From Burkholderiales bacterium (GTDB lineage: Bacteria; Pseudomonadota; Gammaproteobacteria; Burkholderiales; Nitrosomonadaceae): a DNA stretch of 64,000 nucleotides. Positions 31,055-41,261 of the stretch are shown here, one piece after another. The notes under the pieces are model-generated. The model did not search any database and was not told where the DNA came from. It saw nothing but the letters and a program-made list of their open reading frames with translations. The position numbers were made by a program, and so were the translations under genes. The stretch spans positions 248,001-312,000 of the forward strand of contig JABTUQ010000001.1 in the NCBI GenBank assembly GCA_015075225.1. The letters run 5' to 3'. Numbering within the stretch: position 1 is the stretch's first letter; the number at the start of each line of letters is the position of its first letter.

Positions 31055-33004
31055 TCAGGAATGGTTATCCTGGCTTCCGATCAGGAAACTCACTACCTCA
31101 TTCAGATCCCGGGTGCGTTTCATGGGCGGCAAGCTTTGCCAGATCCGTTTGCCGTAAGGTTTGGATATCAGGCGCGGGTCGCAGATCATTAACACGCCCC
31201 GGTCGTGCTCATCACGTATCAGACGGCCCGCGCCCTGTTTCAGGCTGATGATCGCATGCGGCAACTGGTATTCCATGAATGCACTGCGTCCTTCCCGGGT
31301 GATTTTCTCTATGCGTGCGGATAGTACCGGGTCATCCGGTGAAGCGAAGGGTAGCCTATCGATGATAACCAGCGAGAGTGCGCGTCCCTTTACATCAATG
31401 CCTTCCCAGAAAGATTGACTTCCCACCAGCACCGCATTTCCCAGTTTGCGGAACTGATCCAGCAGAGCGGAGCGGGTTTCCTGTCCTTGCAGCAATAACG
31501 GAAATTCAAATTGCTCCTGCTGAAAGGCATTTTGCAGCAGTTCATGAATCTGTTGCATGTTGCGCAAGCTGGTACACAAAATGAAAGCACGACCCTGGCT
31601 TGCCTTGATGACTGGCAATGCTGCCTGAACGATACTTTCAGCGTAATTGGGTGTATTGGGATCGGGCATGTGGGATGGAGCGTAAAGCAGCGCCTGGCTG
31701 GGATAATCAAACGGACTGTCCCAATTGGCTGTTTGAGCTTCGAACAATCCCATCATCCGGTTGTAATGGGAAAAATCCTTCTTGACCGATAGCGTAGCCG
31801 AGGTAAATATCCAGGCACGGGCGGAAGCGTTAAGCTGTTTGCTGAATATCTCGGCAATGGACAAAGGTGTGATATTGAATTGCAGGCTCTGGCTGTAGGT
31901 TTCGATCCAGCAAATAAATTGCTGTGATTCCGATTGTTCGTGCCACTGCCGAAGTCGATTGAGTAATGCCTGAGCGCGTAGCCAGCAATTTTGCAGACCC
32001 TGGGAGCGAACGGCCTGAGTTTCGAGTAACCCGGCCAGTGATGCCATGTTTTCCTGCAATAGCTGACGCGCTTCACTGAAGCCGGGATGCTGTGCAACCA
32101 TCGTGGCAGACATGCGTGCATGCTTCTCCATAATCGTCAGATGTAAATCCAGCGCCGCTTTCCCGGTGGCTGCCGTGGCATCGAACAGAGGGGTGAATTC
32201 CCTTGCTTCAAGTAACGCCTCGGTTTCGATATCGCGCACCAGAACCTGTATCTGGCCCGTGCTGACCGATTCTCCAAAAAACAGGCTGGCCACTTCGGGC
32301 AGCTGGTGTGCCTCATCAAAGATCACGGTATTGCAGGCGGGTAGCAATTCGGACAAACCTTCATCGCGCAGCATGACATCAGCAAAGAACAGGTGATGAT
32401 TGACGACGACCATATCGGCCGACAACGCCCGTTTGCGCGCTTCCATTACAAAACATTGCCGGTAATGCGGACAATCTGACCCCAGGCAGTTTTCCCGTGT
32501 GGAGGTAACATGCTGCCAGATAGCGGCCTGTTCCGGGACTTTGTCCAGTCCGCTTTTATCGCCGTGGCTGCTGGTTCCAGCGTAGCGCTCTATCAGATGG
32601 AGATATTTCACTTCCGTGCGGTTGGCAAAATGGATCTGGTCCGAATTCAGCGCACGTTCAAGGTGATAGTGACAAATATAGTTGGCGCGTCCCTTCAGCA
32701 AGGCAATCGTCACCGGTATTTTCAAGGCAGCGCGCATGGCCGGAATATCACGCTGGAAAAGCTGATCCTGCAGTGTTTTGGTGCCCGTCGATAAAATGAC
32801 TTTTCCACCTGACAACAAAGCTGGCACCAGATACGCGTAGGTTTTTCCTGTGCCCGTGCCTGCTTCGGCCACCAGGATTTCCTGATTTTCTATTGTTTGC
32901 GCAATTTTCTGCGCCATTTCCAGCTGCTGGGTTCGTGGTCGATAGTCTGGTATATTCCGCGCAAGCAATCCGTCGGCTGAAAAAATCGTACTGAGATCAG
33001 GCAT
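31055..33004 (-). CDS. DinG-family ATP-dependent DNA helicase
   Basis: A 649-residue superfamily 2 iron-sulphur helicase related to YoaA and DinG. Walker A is VAEAGTGTGKTYAYLVPALL, the DEAH box is VIFDEAHQLPE, and an Fe-S cluster site is suggested by Cys in NYICHYH and CLGSDCPHYRQC. C-terminal motif VI is AGRLIRDEHDRGVLMICDPR. Such enzymes unwind DNA during repair and replication of blocked templates. It is closer to YoaA by length (636 in E. coli). ATG at 33004. It is convergent with the lipoprotein hydrolase and divergent from lptD. Confidence 0.92.
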   Translation of the reverse strand: MPDLSTIFSADGLLARNIPDYRPRTQQLEMAQKIAQTIENQEILVAEAGTGTGKTYAYLVPALLSGGKVILSTGTKTLQDQLFQRDIPAMRAALKIPVTIALLKGRANYICHYHLERALNSDQIHFANRTEVKYLHLIERYAGTSSHGDKSGLDKVPEQAAIWQHVTSTRENCLGSDCPHYRQCFVMEARKRALSADMVVVNHHLFFADVMLRDEGLSELLPACNTVIFDEAHQLPEVASLFFGESVSTGQIQVLVRDIETEALLEAREFTPLFDATAATGKAALDLHLTIMEKHARMSATMVAQHPGFSEARQLLQENMASLAGLLETQAVRSQGLQNCWLRAQALLNRLRQWHEQSESQQFICWIETYSQSLQFNITPLSIAEIFSKQLNASARAWIFTSATLSVKKDFSHYNRMMGLFEAQTANWDSPFDYPSQALLYAPSHMPDPNTPNYAESIVQAALPVIKASQGRAFILCTSLRNMQQIHELLQNAFQQEQFEFPLLLQGQETRSALLDQFRKLGNAVLVGSQSFWEGIDVKGRALSLVIIDRLPFASPDDPVLSARIEKITREGRSAFMEYQLPHAIISLKQGAGRLIRDEHDRGVLMICDPRLISKPYGKRIWQSLPPMKRTRDLNEVVSFLIGSQDNHS

Positions 33005-33215
33005 TTCAATAGAAGGCGTAATAAAAAATCACTGGACGATGCGTGATTCCGGATGAGCCTGGATATTCAGGCTGAAATTTGCTCTGGTTTTGAAACAGAT
33101 GAAATCACCCGTATCCAGTGCTTTGTTCGGTTCGAGCAACCAGGGAAATTGTCGGATAATAGCGCCTTTATAAAAAAGCATCTGTAAAAACTTCGCCAGG
33201 CTTTCCCAACTTCGA

Positions 33216-35387
33216 ATGAAAACTTCCAAATTGCACCTGGTTCTGTGTGCTTATCTGGCATGGCTACCAGTCATCACCATGAGCGCGGATCCATCTCCGA
33301 AAACAGGCGAACGCCAGCCGGTTCATATCGAGGCAGATCGGATTGATGGGCATAGTCAACAGGAAATTGAGGCTACCGGCAAAGTCCGTATGCGCCAGGG
33401 AGATCAAACACTGACAGCTGACCGGGTGAAATACTATCAGGATAGTGAAGATGTGGAAGTTGAGGGAAATGCCCAGCTTGATCGTCCTGACGATACGTTG
33501 TGGGGTACTTACCTGCAAATGAATCTGAATGATGACACCGGCCAGCTGAGTGACCCGCGCTATCTTCAAAAGGATGGTAGCGGGCGGGGTAGCGGGGAAC
33601 AGTTACTGCTGGAAGGGAAAAATCAGTACAGATTCAGAAAAGCACGCTATACCACTTGCCCGGAAGATAATCACGATTGGTATATCCTAGCGGATGATCT
33701 GGAAATTGATAATGGGACAAAAGTGGCTACTGCACGCCATGTTTCGGTTCGTTTCAAGGATGTACCGATTCTGTATGTGCCATGGATGAATTTCTCTTTC
33801 GGTAATGAGCGGAAAACCGGATTTTTGTCGCCAATTATGGGCAACACCAGCAGGAGTGGCGCCGAGGTTTCTGTTCCCTTTTACTGGAATATTGCTCCTA
33901 ATTATGACGCTACGATCACGCCACGCATCATGAGCAGGCGCGGTGTGATGCTGAATAATGAATTTCGTTATATCGGACAGACGCTCAACGGCCGGTTTCT
34001 ACTGGATTATTTGCCGAATGATCTGGCCACCGATACCACGCGCTACGGCATGCAGCTCAATCATTTCCAGAATTTGGGTGCGGGATGGTTTGGCATGCTT
34101 AACTACAACAGCGCTTCGGATCGCAACTATTTCCGGGATCTGGGCAACAATATTATGTTTACATCCCAGACCAACCTGTTACAACAGGGTTTTGCCAGCT
34201 ATTTCCGCGAATTGGGCCGCAATGGCATGCTCACCTTCAGTACACTGGTGCAACAATTCCAGACCCTGCAGGATCCCCGAGCTCCTATCATTTCACCTTA
34301 CAAAATCCTGCCGCGTTTTACCCTCAATGCAGCAAAAACCAACGTATATGGTCTGGATTTTGATTTTGCCAGCAGCTTCACGCATTTTTCACATCCGACC
34401 TTGCCACATGGTTTGCGTGTGACCATGCTTCCGGGGGTAAGTCTGCCACTGGAAAATTCCTTTGGATTTATCCGGCCCCGGGTGTCGCTGCACCATACCC
34501 GCTATGATCTGAATGAGCCGGCCAATCTGGCGACGGATGACAGACATCTCAACCGGACGGTGCCGATATTCAGCTTCGACAGCGGAGTGGTGCTGGAGCG
34601 TGATACTTCTTTGCAAAACGAAAATTTTGTCCAGACGATTGAGCCGCGTGTTTTCTATACCTATATTCCTTACCGGAATCAGCGGCTATTACCCAACTTT
34701 GATTCTGCTGAAATGGATTTCAGCTATCCCCAGCTATTTCTGGAGAGAAGGTTTAGTGGTGAAGACAGAATTAACGATGCCAATGAAATCACACTGGCTG
34801 TCAGTTCCCGTCTGATACATTCAGCAACAGGTAATGAGCGCTTGCGGTTGTCAGTTGGCCAGAAAATCCGTTTCAGTGATCGCCGCGTGGTGCTGACTTC
34901 TCCCCAGGTAACAAGGGCTGGCTCTGATTTCATTGCGGAGCTATCCGGCAGTGTGACTTCAAATATCAAGACGGATACCGGCATCCAGCTCAACCAGAAT
35001 AATCTTCTGGTGGAAAAAATACGTTCTGGTGTCAGTTATCGTCCGGCACCAGGCCAGACGATCAATGCAGGCTACCGTTTCACCCGGGATGTGCTGAAGC
35101 AGGTGGATCTTTCCACACAATGGAGTTTCCTGAAAAACTGGCAAGGGCTGGCTGCCATCAATTACTCGTTAAAAGATGACAAATTGCTTGTTGGTTTGCT
35201 GGGTGTTGAGTATAACGCCTGCTGCTGGTCGTTACGGCTGGTAACCAGCCATTTTGCAACCGCAACCCAGAGTTCCTCGACCAACTTTTTTGTTCAATTG
35301 GAGTTGAACGATTTGATGAGAATCGGTTCCGATCCAATGCGTGTATTGCAGCAGACCATACCCGGTTATATAAGGACAGATTTGTGA
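33216..35387 (+). CDS. lptD: LPS-assembly outer-membrane protein LptD
   Basis: A 723-residue protein with a signal peptide ([17 protein letters not shown]), an N-terminal OstA domain ([40 protein letters not shown]) and a large C-terminal beta-barrel rich in alternating aromatic strands. It inserts LPS into the outer leaflet with LptE. Two adjacent Cys (YNACCWSL) lie near the C-terminus and a single Cys ([11 protein letters not shown]) in the N-terminal region, compatible with the disulphides needed for function. ATG at 33216; the stop overlaps the surA start. Confidence 0.95.
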   Translation: MKTSKLHLVLCAYLAWLPVITMSADPSPKTGERQPVHIEADRIDGHSQQEIEATGKVRMRQGDQTLTADRVKYYQDSEDVEVEGNAQLDRPDDTLWGTYLQMNLNDDTGQLSDPRYLQKDGSGRGSGEQLLLEGKNQYRFRKARYTTCPEDNHDWYILADDLEIDNGTKVATARHVSVRFKDVPILYVPWMNFSFGNERKTGFLSPIMGNTSRSGAEVSVPFYWNIAPNYDATITPRIMSRRGVMLNNEFRYIGQTLNGRFLLDYLPNDLATDTTRYGMQLNHFQNLGAGWFGMLNYNSASDRNYFRDLGNNIMFTSQTNLLQQGFASYFRELGRNGMLTFSTLVQQFQTLQDPRAPIISPYKILPRFTLNAAKTNVYGLDFDFASSFTHFSHPTLPHGLRVTMLPGVSLPLENSFGFIRPRVSLHHTRYDLNEPANLATDDRHLNRTVPIFSFDSGVVLERDTSLQNENFVQTIEPRVFYTYIPYRNQRLLPNFDSAEMDFSYPQLFLERRFSGEDRINDANEITLAVSSRLIHSATGNERLRLSVGQKIRFSDRRVVLTSPQVTRAGSDFIAELSGSVTSNIKTDTGIQLNQNNLLVEKIRSGVSYRPAPGQTINAGYRFTRDVLKQVDLSTQWSFLKNWQGLAAINYSLKDDKLLVGLLGVEYNACCWSLRLVTSHFATATQSSSTNFFVQLELNDLMRIGSDPMRVLQQTIPGYIRTDL

Positions 35388-36722
35388 TAATTCGATTCAA
35401 TAGTTCTGAAAAATTCAAATCAGGCAGCAGCTTGCTGATTGCCGCTACTTTCATGTGGGCAACAGGTGTTCTTGCCCAGAATTCCCATTCCCACAATGAT
35501 ATCCGGCCCATTGATCGCATCGTGGCTGTCGTCAACGAGGAAGTCATCACTCAGCAGGAAATCGATGAACTTCTGCAAAATACGGTTCAACAATTGCATA
35601 AACAGAATACCGAGCTGCCTCGCATGGAAGTTCTGGAAAAGCAATTGCTGGAGCGCTTGATTCTCAAGCGGATACAGCTGCAGCGTGCCAAAGAAACCGG
35701 ATTGACTGTCAGTGATAATGATCTGGACCAAACTTTGCGCCGGATCATTCAGGATAATCATCTCACCATGGATGAATTCAGACAGGTTCTTTCAGGAAGG
35801 AACGGATCTGAACCGGTTTCGCGAGGAGATTCGAGGTGAAATTCTGATCACCCGCCTGAAGAACAGGAAATTAATAGCCGTGTGAATGTCACTGAAAGCG
35901 AAATTGATAATTTTCTGCAAAATCAGGCCAATTCACCCGTTGCATGAGGAATGCCGTATTGCGCATATATTGGTACAAATTTCGGAACAAATGAACGAGG
36001 CGCAAATCGAGGCCAGACACAAACGCGCCGAAACAGCGTATGAACATCTCCGTCAGGGTGCCAATTTTGCGCAGGTATCTGCTGAATTTTCCGATGCAGC
36101 CGATGCCATGCAGGGGGGGGAACTTGGCTGGCGCCCGCTTGCCCAGCTGGGCTCACCGTTTACCGAAATGCTGGCGAAGATGCAGCCGGGTGAAATTACA
36201 CCTGTGGTACGCAGCCCGATTGGATTTCACATTCTTAAACTGCTTGAACGTCGGCAGCAGGAAAAACAGGTAACGATTATCGAGCAAACCCATGCCCAGC
36301 ATATTCTGATCAAGGTGAGCGAGCTGGTTTCGGAAGACGATGCACACCAATTGATTGGTCAACTCATGGATCGCGTCCATAACGGCGCAGATTTCATGGA
36401 AGTGGCCAAGGCACATTCGGAAGATGCCAGTGCAGCTGCCGGGGGGGATCTGAACTGGATCTCTCCGGGTGATACCGTGCCCGAATTTGAACAGGCCATG
36501 AATGCACTATTGCCTGGCCAGATTAGCTCGCCAGTACGAAGTCCATTCGGCTGGCACTTGATCAAGGTGATCGAACGGCGCTCAAAGGATGTGAGCGAGC
36601 AACAACAACGGGAGGCAGCCCGCCGGACCATCCATGCGCGCAAAGCCGATGTGATCGTGCAGGAATGGCTACAGCAGCTCAGAGATCAGGCTTATGTGGA
36701 ATACAAGGTTGAAGATAACTGA
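35384..36722 (+). pseudogene. surA: Periplasmic chaperone/PPIase SurA, with three apparent frameshifts
   Basis: It starts at a GTG (35384) overlapping the lptD stop. A signal peptide ([17 protein letters not shown]) leads into the SurA N-domain ([20 protein letters not shown]). Two parvulin domains follow ([13 protein letters not shown]...[20 protein letters not shown]...[10 protein letters not shown]), and the end [20 protein letters not shown] is normal. The reading frame changes near 35790 (extra T in CTTTCAGG), near 35864 (a C missing in AACAGG) and near 35937 (extra C in CACCCG). Repairing each single base restores a continuous SurA. The errors may be in the sequence rather than the organism. 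SurA escorts outer-membrane proteins to the BAM complex. Confidence 0.88.
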
Positions 36723-36775
36723 TTGCACGGCAGTATTCTTGTTCAATTGATTTTGATACGGATTGGATCTTCAAA

Positions 36776-37783
36776 ATGTCTTTTTCTGATAAACCCAGGT
36801 TAGTTGTAACAGCAGGCGAACCTGCCGGGATTGGCCCTGATTTATGTATACAGATTGCTCAACAGAGCTTGCCTTGTCGATTGACAGTGATAGCCGACAG
36901 ACATGTGCTTGCACAACGTGCTGCACAACTGGGGCTACCTTTGCAATTGCATGAAGGGGATGCGAGGGATGAGTTTTCATCTTGCCAGGAGGGTCATTTG
37001 CATGTGCTGCATGTTCCAGTCAAAAATCCGGTTGTACCGGGACAACTTGATGCCGGCAATGCAGCCTACGTGCTGACAACGTTACGTCTTGCGGTGGAAG
37101 CCTGCAGCACTCACCAGGCGGATGCCATGGTGACTGCGCCGGTGCATAAAGGCATCATCAGTGAATCCGGGATTGCCTTTTCTGGCCATACCGAATATCT
37201 GTCAGAGCTGACGAACAGTCACGCGGTCATGATGCTGGCAGGAGGGGGGATGCGAGTGACGCTCGCCACGACACATCTCCCGCTCAAAGAGGTTCCTGCT
37301 GCGATCACACCGGAACGACTGGAACAAAAATTGCGCATCATCCATCGCGATCTGGTAAACCGTTTTGCGATTGAAAACCCGCGTATTGCCGTGGCTGGAT
37401 TAAATCCCCACGCTGGGGAATCCGGTCATCTTGGCCGGGAAGAAATTGACATCATCATCCCGGTACTGGAAAAGCTGCGCCGGGAAGGCATGAATCTACT
37501 CGGACCATTACCGGCAGATACGTTATTCAATCCGCCCAAACTCAAGGATTATGACTGCATTTTCGTCATGTACCATGATCAGGGTTTGCCTACACTCAAG
37601 CACGCCAGTTTTGGCCAGGGAGTGAATATCAGCCTGGGAATGCCCATTATTCGCACTTCTGTGGATCATGGCACCGCACTGGAACTGGCTGGAACCGGAA
37701 AGGCCGATGCCGGTAGCATGAATACAGCCATCGAAACAGCACTGGCTTTAGTCGAAACCACACGTCACACCAAAAACAATTAA
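36776..37783 (+). CDS. pdxA: 4-hydroxythreonine-4-phosphate dehydrogenase
   Basis: A 335-residue NAD-dependent enzyme of pyridoxal 5'-phosphate synthesis. It begins PRLVVTAGEPAGIGPDLCIQ. Metal and substrate sites include MVTAPVHKGIIS, SGHTEYLSEL, GLNPHAGESGHLGREE and FVMYHDQGLPTLKHASFG. The length is normal. It stands in the conserved lptD-surA-pdxA-ksgA order; ksgA starts six bases after its stop. Confidence 0.97.
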   Translation: MSFSDKPRLVVTAGEPAGIGPDLCIQIAQQSLPCRLTVIADRHVLAQRAAQLGLPLQLHEGDARDEFSSCQEGHLHVLHVPVKNPVVPGQLDAGNAAYVLTTLRLAVEACSTHQADAMVTAPVHKGIISESGIAFSGHTEYLSELTNSHAVMMLAGGGMRVTLATTHLPLKEVPAAITPERLEQKLRIIHRDLVNRFAIENPRIAVAGLNPHAGESGHLGREEIDIIIPVLEKLRREGMNLLGPLPADTLFNPPKLKDYDCIFVMYHDQGLPTLKHASFGQGVNISLGMPIIRTSVDHGTALELAGTGKADAGSMNTAIETALALVETTRHTKNN

Positions 37784-37789
37784 ATCAAT

Positions 37790-38569
37790 ATGCGGCATAT
37801 TCCCCGCAAGCGCTTTGGTCAGCATTTTCTAGTTGATACCCATATCATTGCTGAAATCATTCGCCTCATTCATCCGGTACGCGGAGACCGGATGGTTGAG
37901 ATCGGTCCGGGTCTGGGAGCGTTGACCAGGCCGTTGCTGGATTTGCTCGGTGAATTGCACGTTGTCGAAATTGATCGTGACATTGTCGATTATCTGTCCC
38001 GTACTGATGCCGGGAAATTGACAATACACAATGCCGATGCCCTGAAATTTGATTTTTCAGTGTTGGGAGAAGGATTGCGGATCGTCGGGAATCTGCCTTA
38101 CAACATTTCTACGCCGTTATTGTTTCATCTTTCCCGGTTCAGTAGCCTGATTGCCGATATGTATTTCATGCTACAGCTCGAAGTAGTGGAACGCATGGTT
38201 GCTCAGCCTTCTACAGCGGATTACGGGCGTTTGTCATTGATGTTGCAAAACCGGTTTGAGATGGAGCAAATACTGATCGTGCCGGCTGAATCGTTTAATC
38301 CGCCACCGAAAGTCCAATCCGCGATTGTATCCATGCGCCCGAGGGCAGAAACGATTGTCCCGTGTGAGCACGAGCAGCTATTCGCTGAACTGGTAACTTC
38401 AGCATTTTCCCAGCGGCGCAAAACCCTGCGCAATACCTTGCGTCATTACCTGACAACCAGTGATTTTGAACAGCTGGAGCTCGATCCGGGGTTACGAGCT
38501 GAAAATTTATCGCTAGAACAGTTTGCTGCGATAGCCAGACAAGTGGCTGAAGGTGCTGATAATCACTGA
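37790..38569 (+). CDS. ksgA: 16S rRNA A1518/A1519 dimethyltransferase
   Basis: A 259-residue RsmA that dimethylates two adjacent adenines near the 3' end of 16S rRNA. Motifs are RKRFGQHFLVD, MVEIGPGLGALTRPLL (SAM site), VEIDRDIV, RIVGNLPYNISTPLLFH (catalytic NLPY), YFMLQLEVVERM, and FNPPPKVQSAIV with AFSQRRKTLRNTL. ATG at 37790. Its stop forms part of a hairpin shared with the convergent ogt gene. Confidence 0.97.
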   Translation: MRHIPRKRFGQHFLVDTHIIAEIIRLIHPVRGDRMVEIGPGLGALTRPLLDLLGELHVVEIDRDIVDYLSRTDAGKLTIHNADALKFDFSVLGEGLRIVGNLPYNISTPLLFHLSRFSSLIADMYFMLQLEVVERMVAQPSTADYGRLSLMLQNRFEMEQILIVPAESFNPPPKVQSAIVSMRPRAETIVPCEHEQLFAELVTSAFSQRRKTLRNTLRHYLTTSDFEQLELDPGLRAENLSLEQFAAIARQVAEGADNH

Positions 38570-38580
38570 AATATCAGTGA
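38563..38580. terminator. Short hairpin containing both stop codons of ksgA and ogt
   Basis: TCACTGA, loop AATA, TCAGTGA: a perfect seven-base stem. The ksgA stop TGA (38567-38569) is in the left arm and the ogt stop (complement of 38574-38576) in the right arm. Without a T-run it is only a weak terminator candidate. Confidence 0.35.
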
Positions 38581-39071
38581 CCGGGTAAAGACGCCTGCTT
38601 GTCTTCATGCGCCAGCAACCACTGTTTGCGGTGAATCCCGCCCCCATAGCCAGTCAGCTTGCCATTGGCACCAATCACACGATGACAGGGAATAATGATT
38701 GAAATGGGGTTCTGTCCATTAGCCATACCCACCGCACGAGCGGCCTTGGGCAAATGCATGCGTTCTGCAATATTTTTATAACTCACCGTTTCACCATAAG
38801 GAATAGTGGACAACAATTGCCAGACGGCTTCCTGAAAAGGTGTTCCCTTTGCCTTCATTGGCAAATCAAATTCAACCAGATCCCTTGCAAAATAGGCATT
38901 TAACTGGGCAATTGCCTTTGTGAAATGTGTCGCATCCTGCTGCCAGTTATTTACCATCCGGGGCAGTAGCTTCTGGATCTCTATTTCCATATACACACCC
39001 GTGAGAAACTCACCATCACTCGTAAGCAATAACCGATCAACAGGGCTTTCCAGAAACGTGTAGTAGTTCAT
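38574..39071 (-). CDS. ogt: Methylated-DNA-protein-cysteine methyltransferase
   Basis: A 165-residue DNA repair protein that moves a methyl group from O6-methylguanine to its own Cys. The active-site motif is IIIPCHRVIGANGKLTGYGG, preceded by FQEAVWQLLSTIPYGETVSY and the helix-turn-helix AARAVGMANGQNP with the arginine finger. The short length favours Ogt over Ada. ATG at 39071. The four bases between its stop and that of ksgA lie in a shared hairpin. Confidence 0.95.
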   Translation of the reverse strand: MNYYTFLESPVDRLLLTSDGEFLTGVYMEIEIQKLLPRMVNNWQQDATHFTKAIAQLNAYFARDLVEFDLPMKAKGTPFQEAVWQLLSTIPYGETVSYKNIAERMHLPKAARAVGMANGQNPISIIIPCHRVIGANGKLTGYGGGIHRKQWLLAHEDKQASLPGH

Positions 39072-39161
39072 GGTTTGATTTTTCCTGATTTCATTTGCGA
39101 TCCAAATGAAATGCTACAAGAAATCTACAATAAGCGATATTGCTTTTAGTCTCGATCAATT

Positions 39162-39243
39162 ATTTAACATAATGCAAATTATACGAAATTGAATGATCAT
39201 TCCGGCGATGTAAAAACACCGGTGCAACCCAGTTATGTTAAAT
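39162..39243 (-). repeat. Inverted repeat, possible degenerate attC site
   Basis: A perfect 11-base inverted repeat (ATTTAACATAA at 39162-39172 and its complement at 39233-39243) is 82 bases across. The complementary heptamers ATTTAAC and GTTAAAT satisfy the attC core patterns RYYYAAC and GTTRRRY. Inside, CCGG...TGT-AAAA-ACA-CCGG can pair with a three-base bulge. The arms are unequal in length, which argues against a normal attC, so this is tentative. Confidence 0.3.
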
Positions 39244-39257
39244 CGGAAATCTGCCTT

Positions 39258-39404
39258 TCAGCCTTTCGTAACCCCGTTTTGCAGGATGGTGCCGGGGCTA
39301 CTGCCTTTCATCAGATCAAAATTGTCCGGATTACCCGCGACGAAAACCCGGGACGGGTCCGGCATGAAACAAACAAATTCACTGATTTTGCGCGGCTTTA
39401 TCAC
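39258..39404 (-). CDS. Small ORF downstream of the attC-like site, possible cassette ORF
   Basis: A 48-codon ORF on the minus strand with a GTG start (complement of 39402-39404), reading MIKPRKISEFVCFMPDPSR, then VFVAGNPDNFDLMKGSSPG and a stop at 39258-39260. It starts about 50 bases beyond the R' end of the attC-like site and is read in the same direction, as cassette genes are. No clear ribosome-binding site is seen and I do not recognise the family, so it may be a chance ORF. Confidence 0.3.
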   Translation of the reverse strand: MIKPRKISEFVCFMPDPSRVFVAGNPDNFDLMKGSSPGTILQNGVTKG

Positions 39405-39452
39405 GCAACATCAGCGCTACGCCGACAGTATGCTGTTACCTCGGCTCCTGCC

Positions 39453-39516
39453 ACATAGCACTTGAGTTAAGCTGCCCGCCCGCTTCGGGGGAGACGGCTG
39501 CAACAAATTGATGGGC
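39453..39516 (-). repeat. attC site (59-base element), aadA1-like, with mutated core
   Basis: Read on the minus strand, the site starts GCCCATCAATTTGTTGCAGC (R'' side), passes through a GC-rich hairpin (CCCCCGAAGCGGG-type) and ends CAGCTTAACTCAAGTGCTAT-GT (R' side). From memory of the aadA1 attC (GTCTAACAATTCGTTCAAGC...GCTTAACTCAAGCGTTAGA), both arms align closely, with the same spacing and a total of 64 bases. The core heptamers are GCCCATC and GCTATGT instead of canonical RYYYAAC and GTTRRRY, so the site may be inactive. It lies about 60 bases after the stop of the small ORF at 39575-39751, where an attC belongs. Confidence 0.7.
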
Positions 39517-39574
39517 TGCTGGAACGTGCGCCACGGCCAATTCTCGATCTGCAGTCAACCAATCAAGGGCCGTG

Positions 39575-39751
39575 CTATCGAGTGGGGATTGGCCTCTCGT
39601 TTAGTACCATCTTCTTGCCATTTGCATCGTACCGAACATACTCTTGCCGCCCATTCCTGCTCCTCATGAAGATGGCGTTAAGCTCTCCACCAGCTTCGAC
39701 TAAACATTCTTCTTTTGATCTCGGCATAATTGTGATCCATTCGGGCTGCAT
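39575..39751 (-). CDS. Small cassette-type ORF, 5' end abutting the IS3 element
   Basis: A 58-codon ORF reading MQPEWITIMPRSKEECLVEA, GGELNAIFMRSRNGRQEYVR and YDANGKKMVLNERPIPTR. Its composition is protein-like (charged, few rare residues). The ATG is four bases from the left terminus of the IS3 element and an in-frame stop lies within the IS end, so the original start may have been removed by the insertion. The attC-like site follows the stop by about 60 bases in the same orientation. I do not recognise the family. Confidence 0.45.
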   Translation of the reverse strand: MQPEWITIMPRSKEECLVEAGGELNAIFMRSRNGRQEYVRYDANGKKMVLNERPIPTR

Positions 39752-39764
39752 TGCTGTGGTCTAA

Positions 39765-40993
<1,229 letters not shown>

Positions 40994-41002
40994 CCACTAC
41001 AG

Positions 41003-41245
41003 GATGCCTACTGCGGCAGGTGCAGCAAAGGCTGAAACCGCTGCTGTGGTGCCGCCGGTCACTGGCGCTGTTGCAACGCCATACACAGCGAAGCCAATTG
41101 CAGCTATGGCGATTGCCCAAGCAACATTGCCTGTTGCTCTCAATCTGATTGTCTTCTTTGCAAGGTCACCTGTGATCTCAATACTGTCTTCTTTGCGCTT
41201 AAGAGCTTCACCAAGCTCTCTCTCTGTACTGATTTTTACGGTCAT
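41003..41245 (-). CDS. Small glycine/alanine-rich membrane protein, C-terminus cut by the IS3 element
   Basis: An ORF starting MTVKISTERELGEALKRKED, then SIEITGDLAKKTIRLRATG, followed by a hydrophobic stretch (NVAWAIAIAAIGFAVYGVAT, AVSAFAAPAAVGIL). The stop TAG is supplied by the IS terminus at 40997-40999, so the native C-terminus is lost. Similar small proteins with a hydrophilic N-terminus and Gly/Ala-rich membrane segments are, to my recollection, usually longer by several tens of residues. Upstream lies AAAGGGG as ribosome-binding site, and before that the attC half-site, marking this as a probable gene cassette. The function is unknown. Confidence 0.7.
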
Positions 41246-41261
41246 GATTCGCCCCTTTTGA

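Noticed and set aside
33029..33261. Short minus-strand ORFs between the DinG-type gene and lptD
   Set aside because: They overlap the lptD start or its leader, have no family resemblance and no ribosome-binding site.
39470..39500. GC-rich hairpin first considered a terminator or tRNA fragment
   Set aside because: The flanking arms match an attC site on both sides, which explains the hairpin better; no T-run or tRNA arms are present.
39582..39764. Plus-strand ORF of 60 codons beside the IS3 element
   Set aside because: It opposes the minus-strand 58-codon ORF that fits the attC orientation, has no plausible ribosome-binding site and reads into the IS end.
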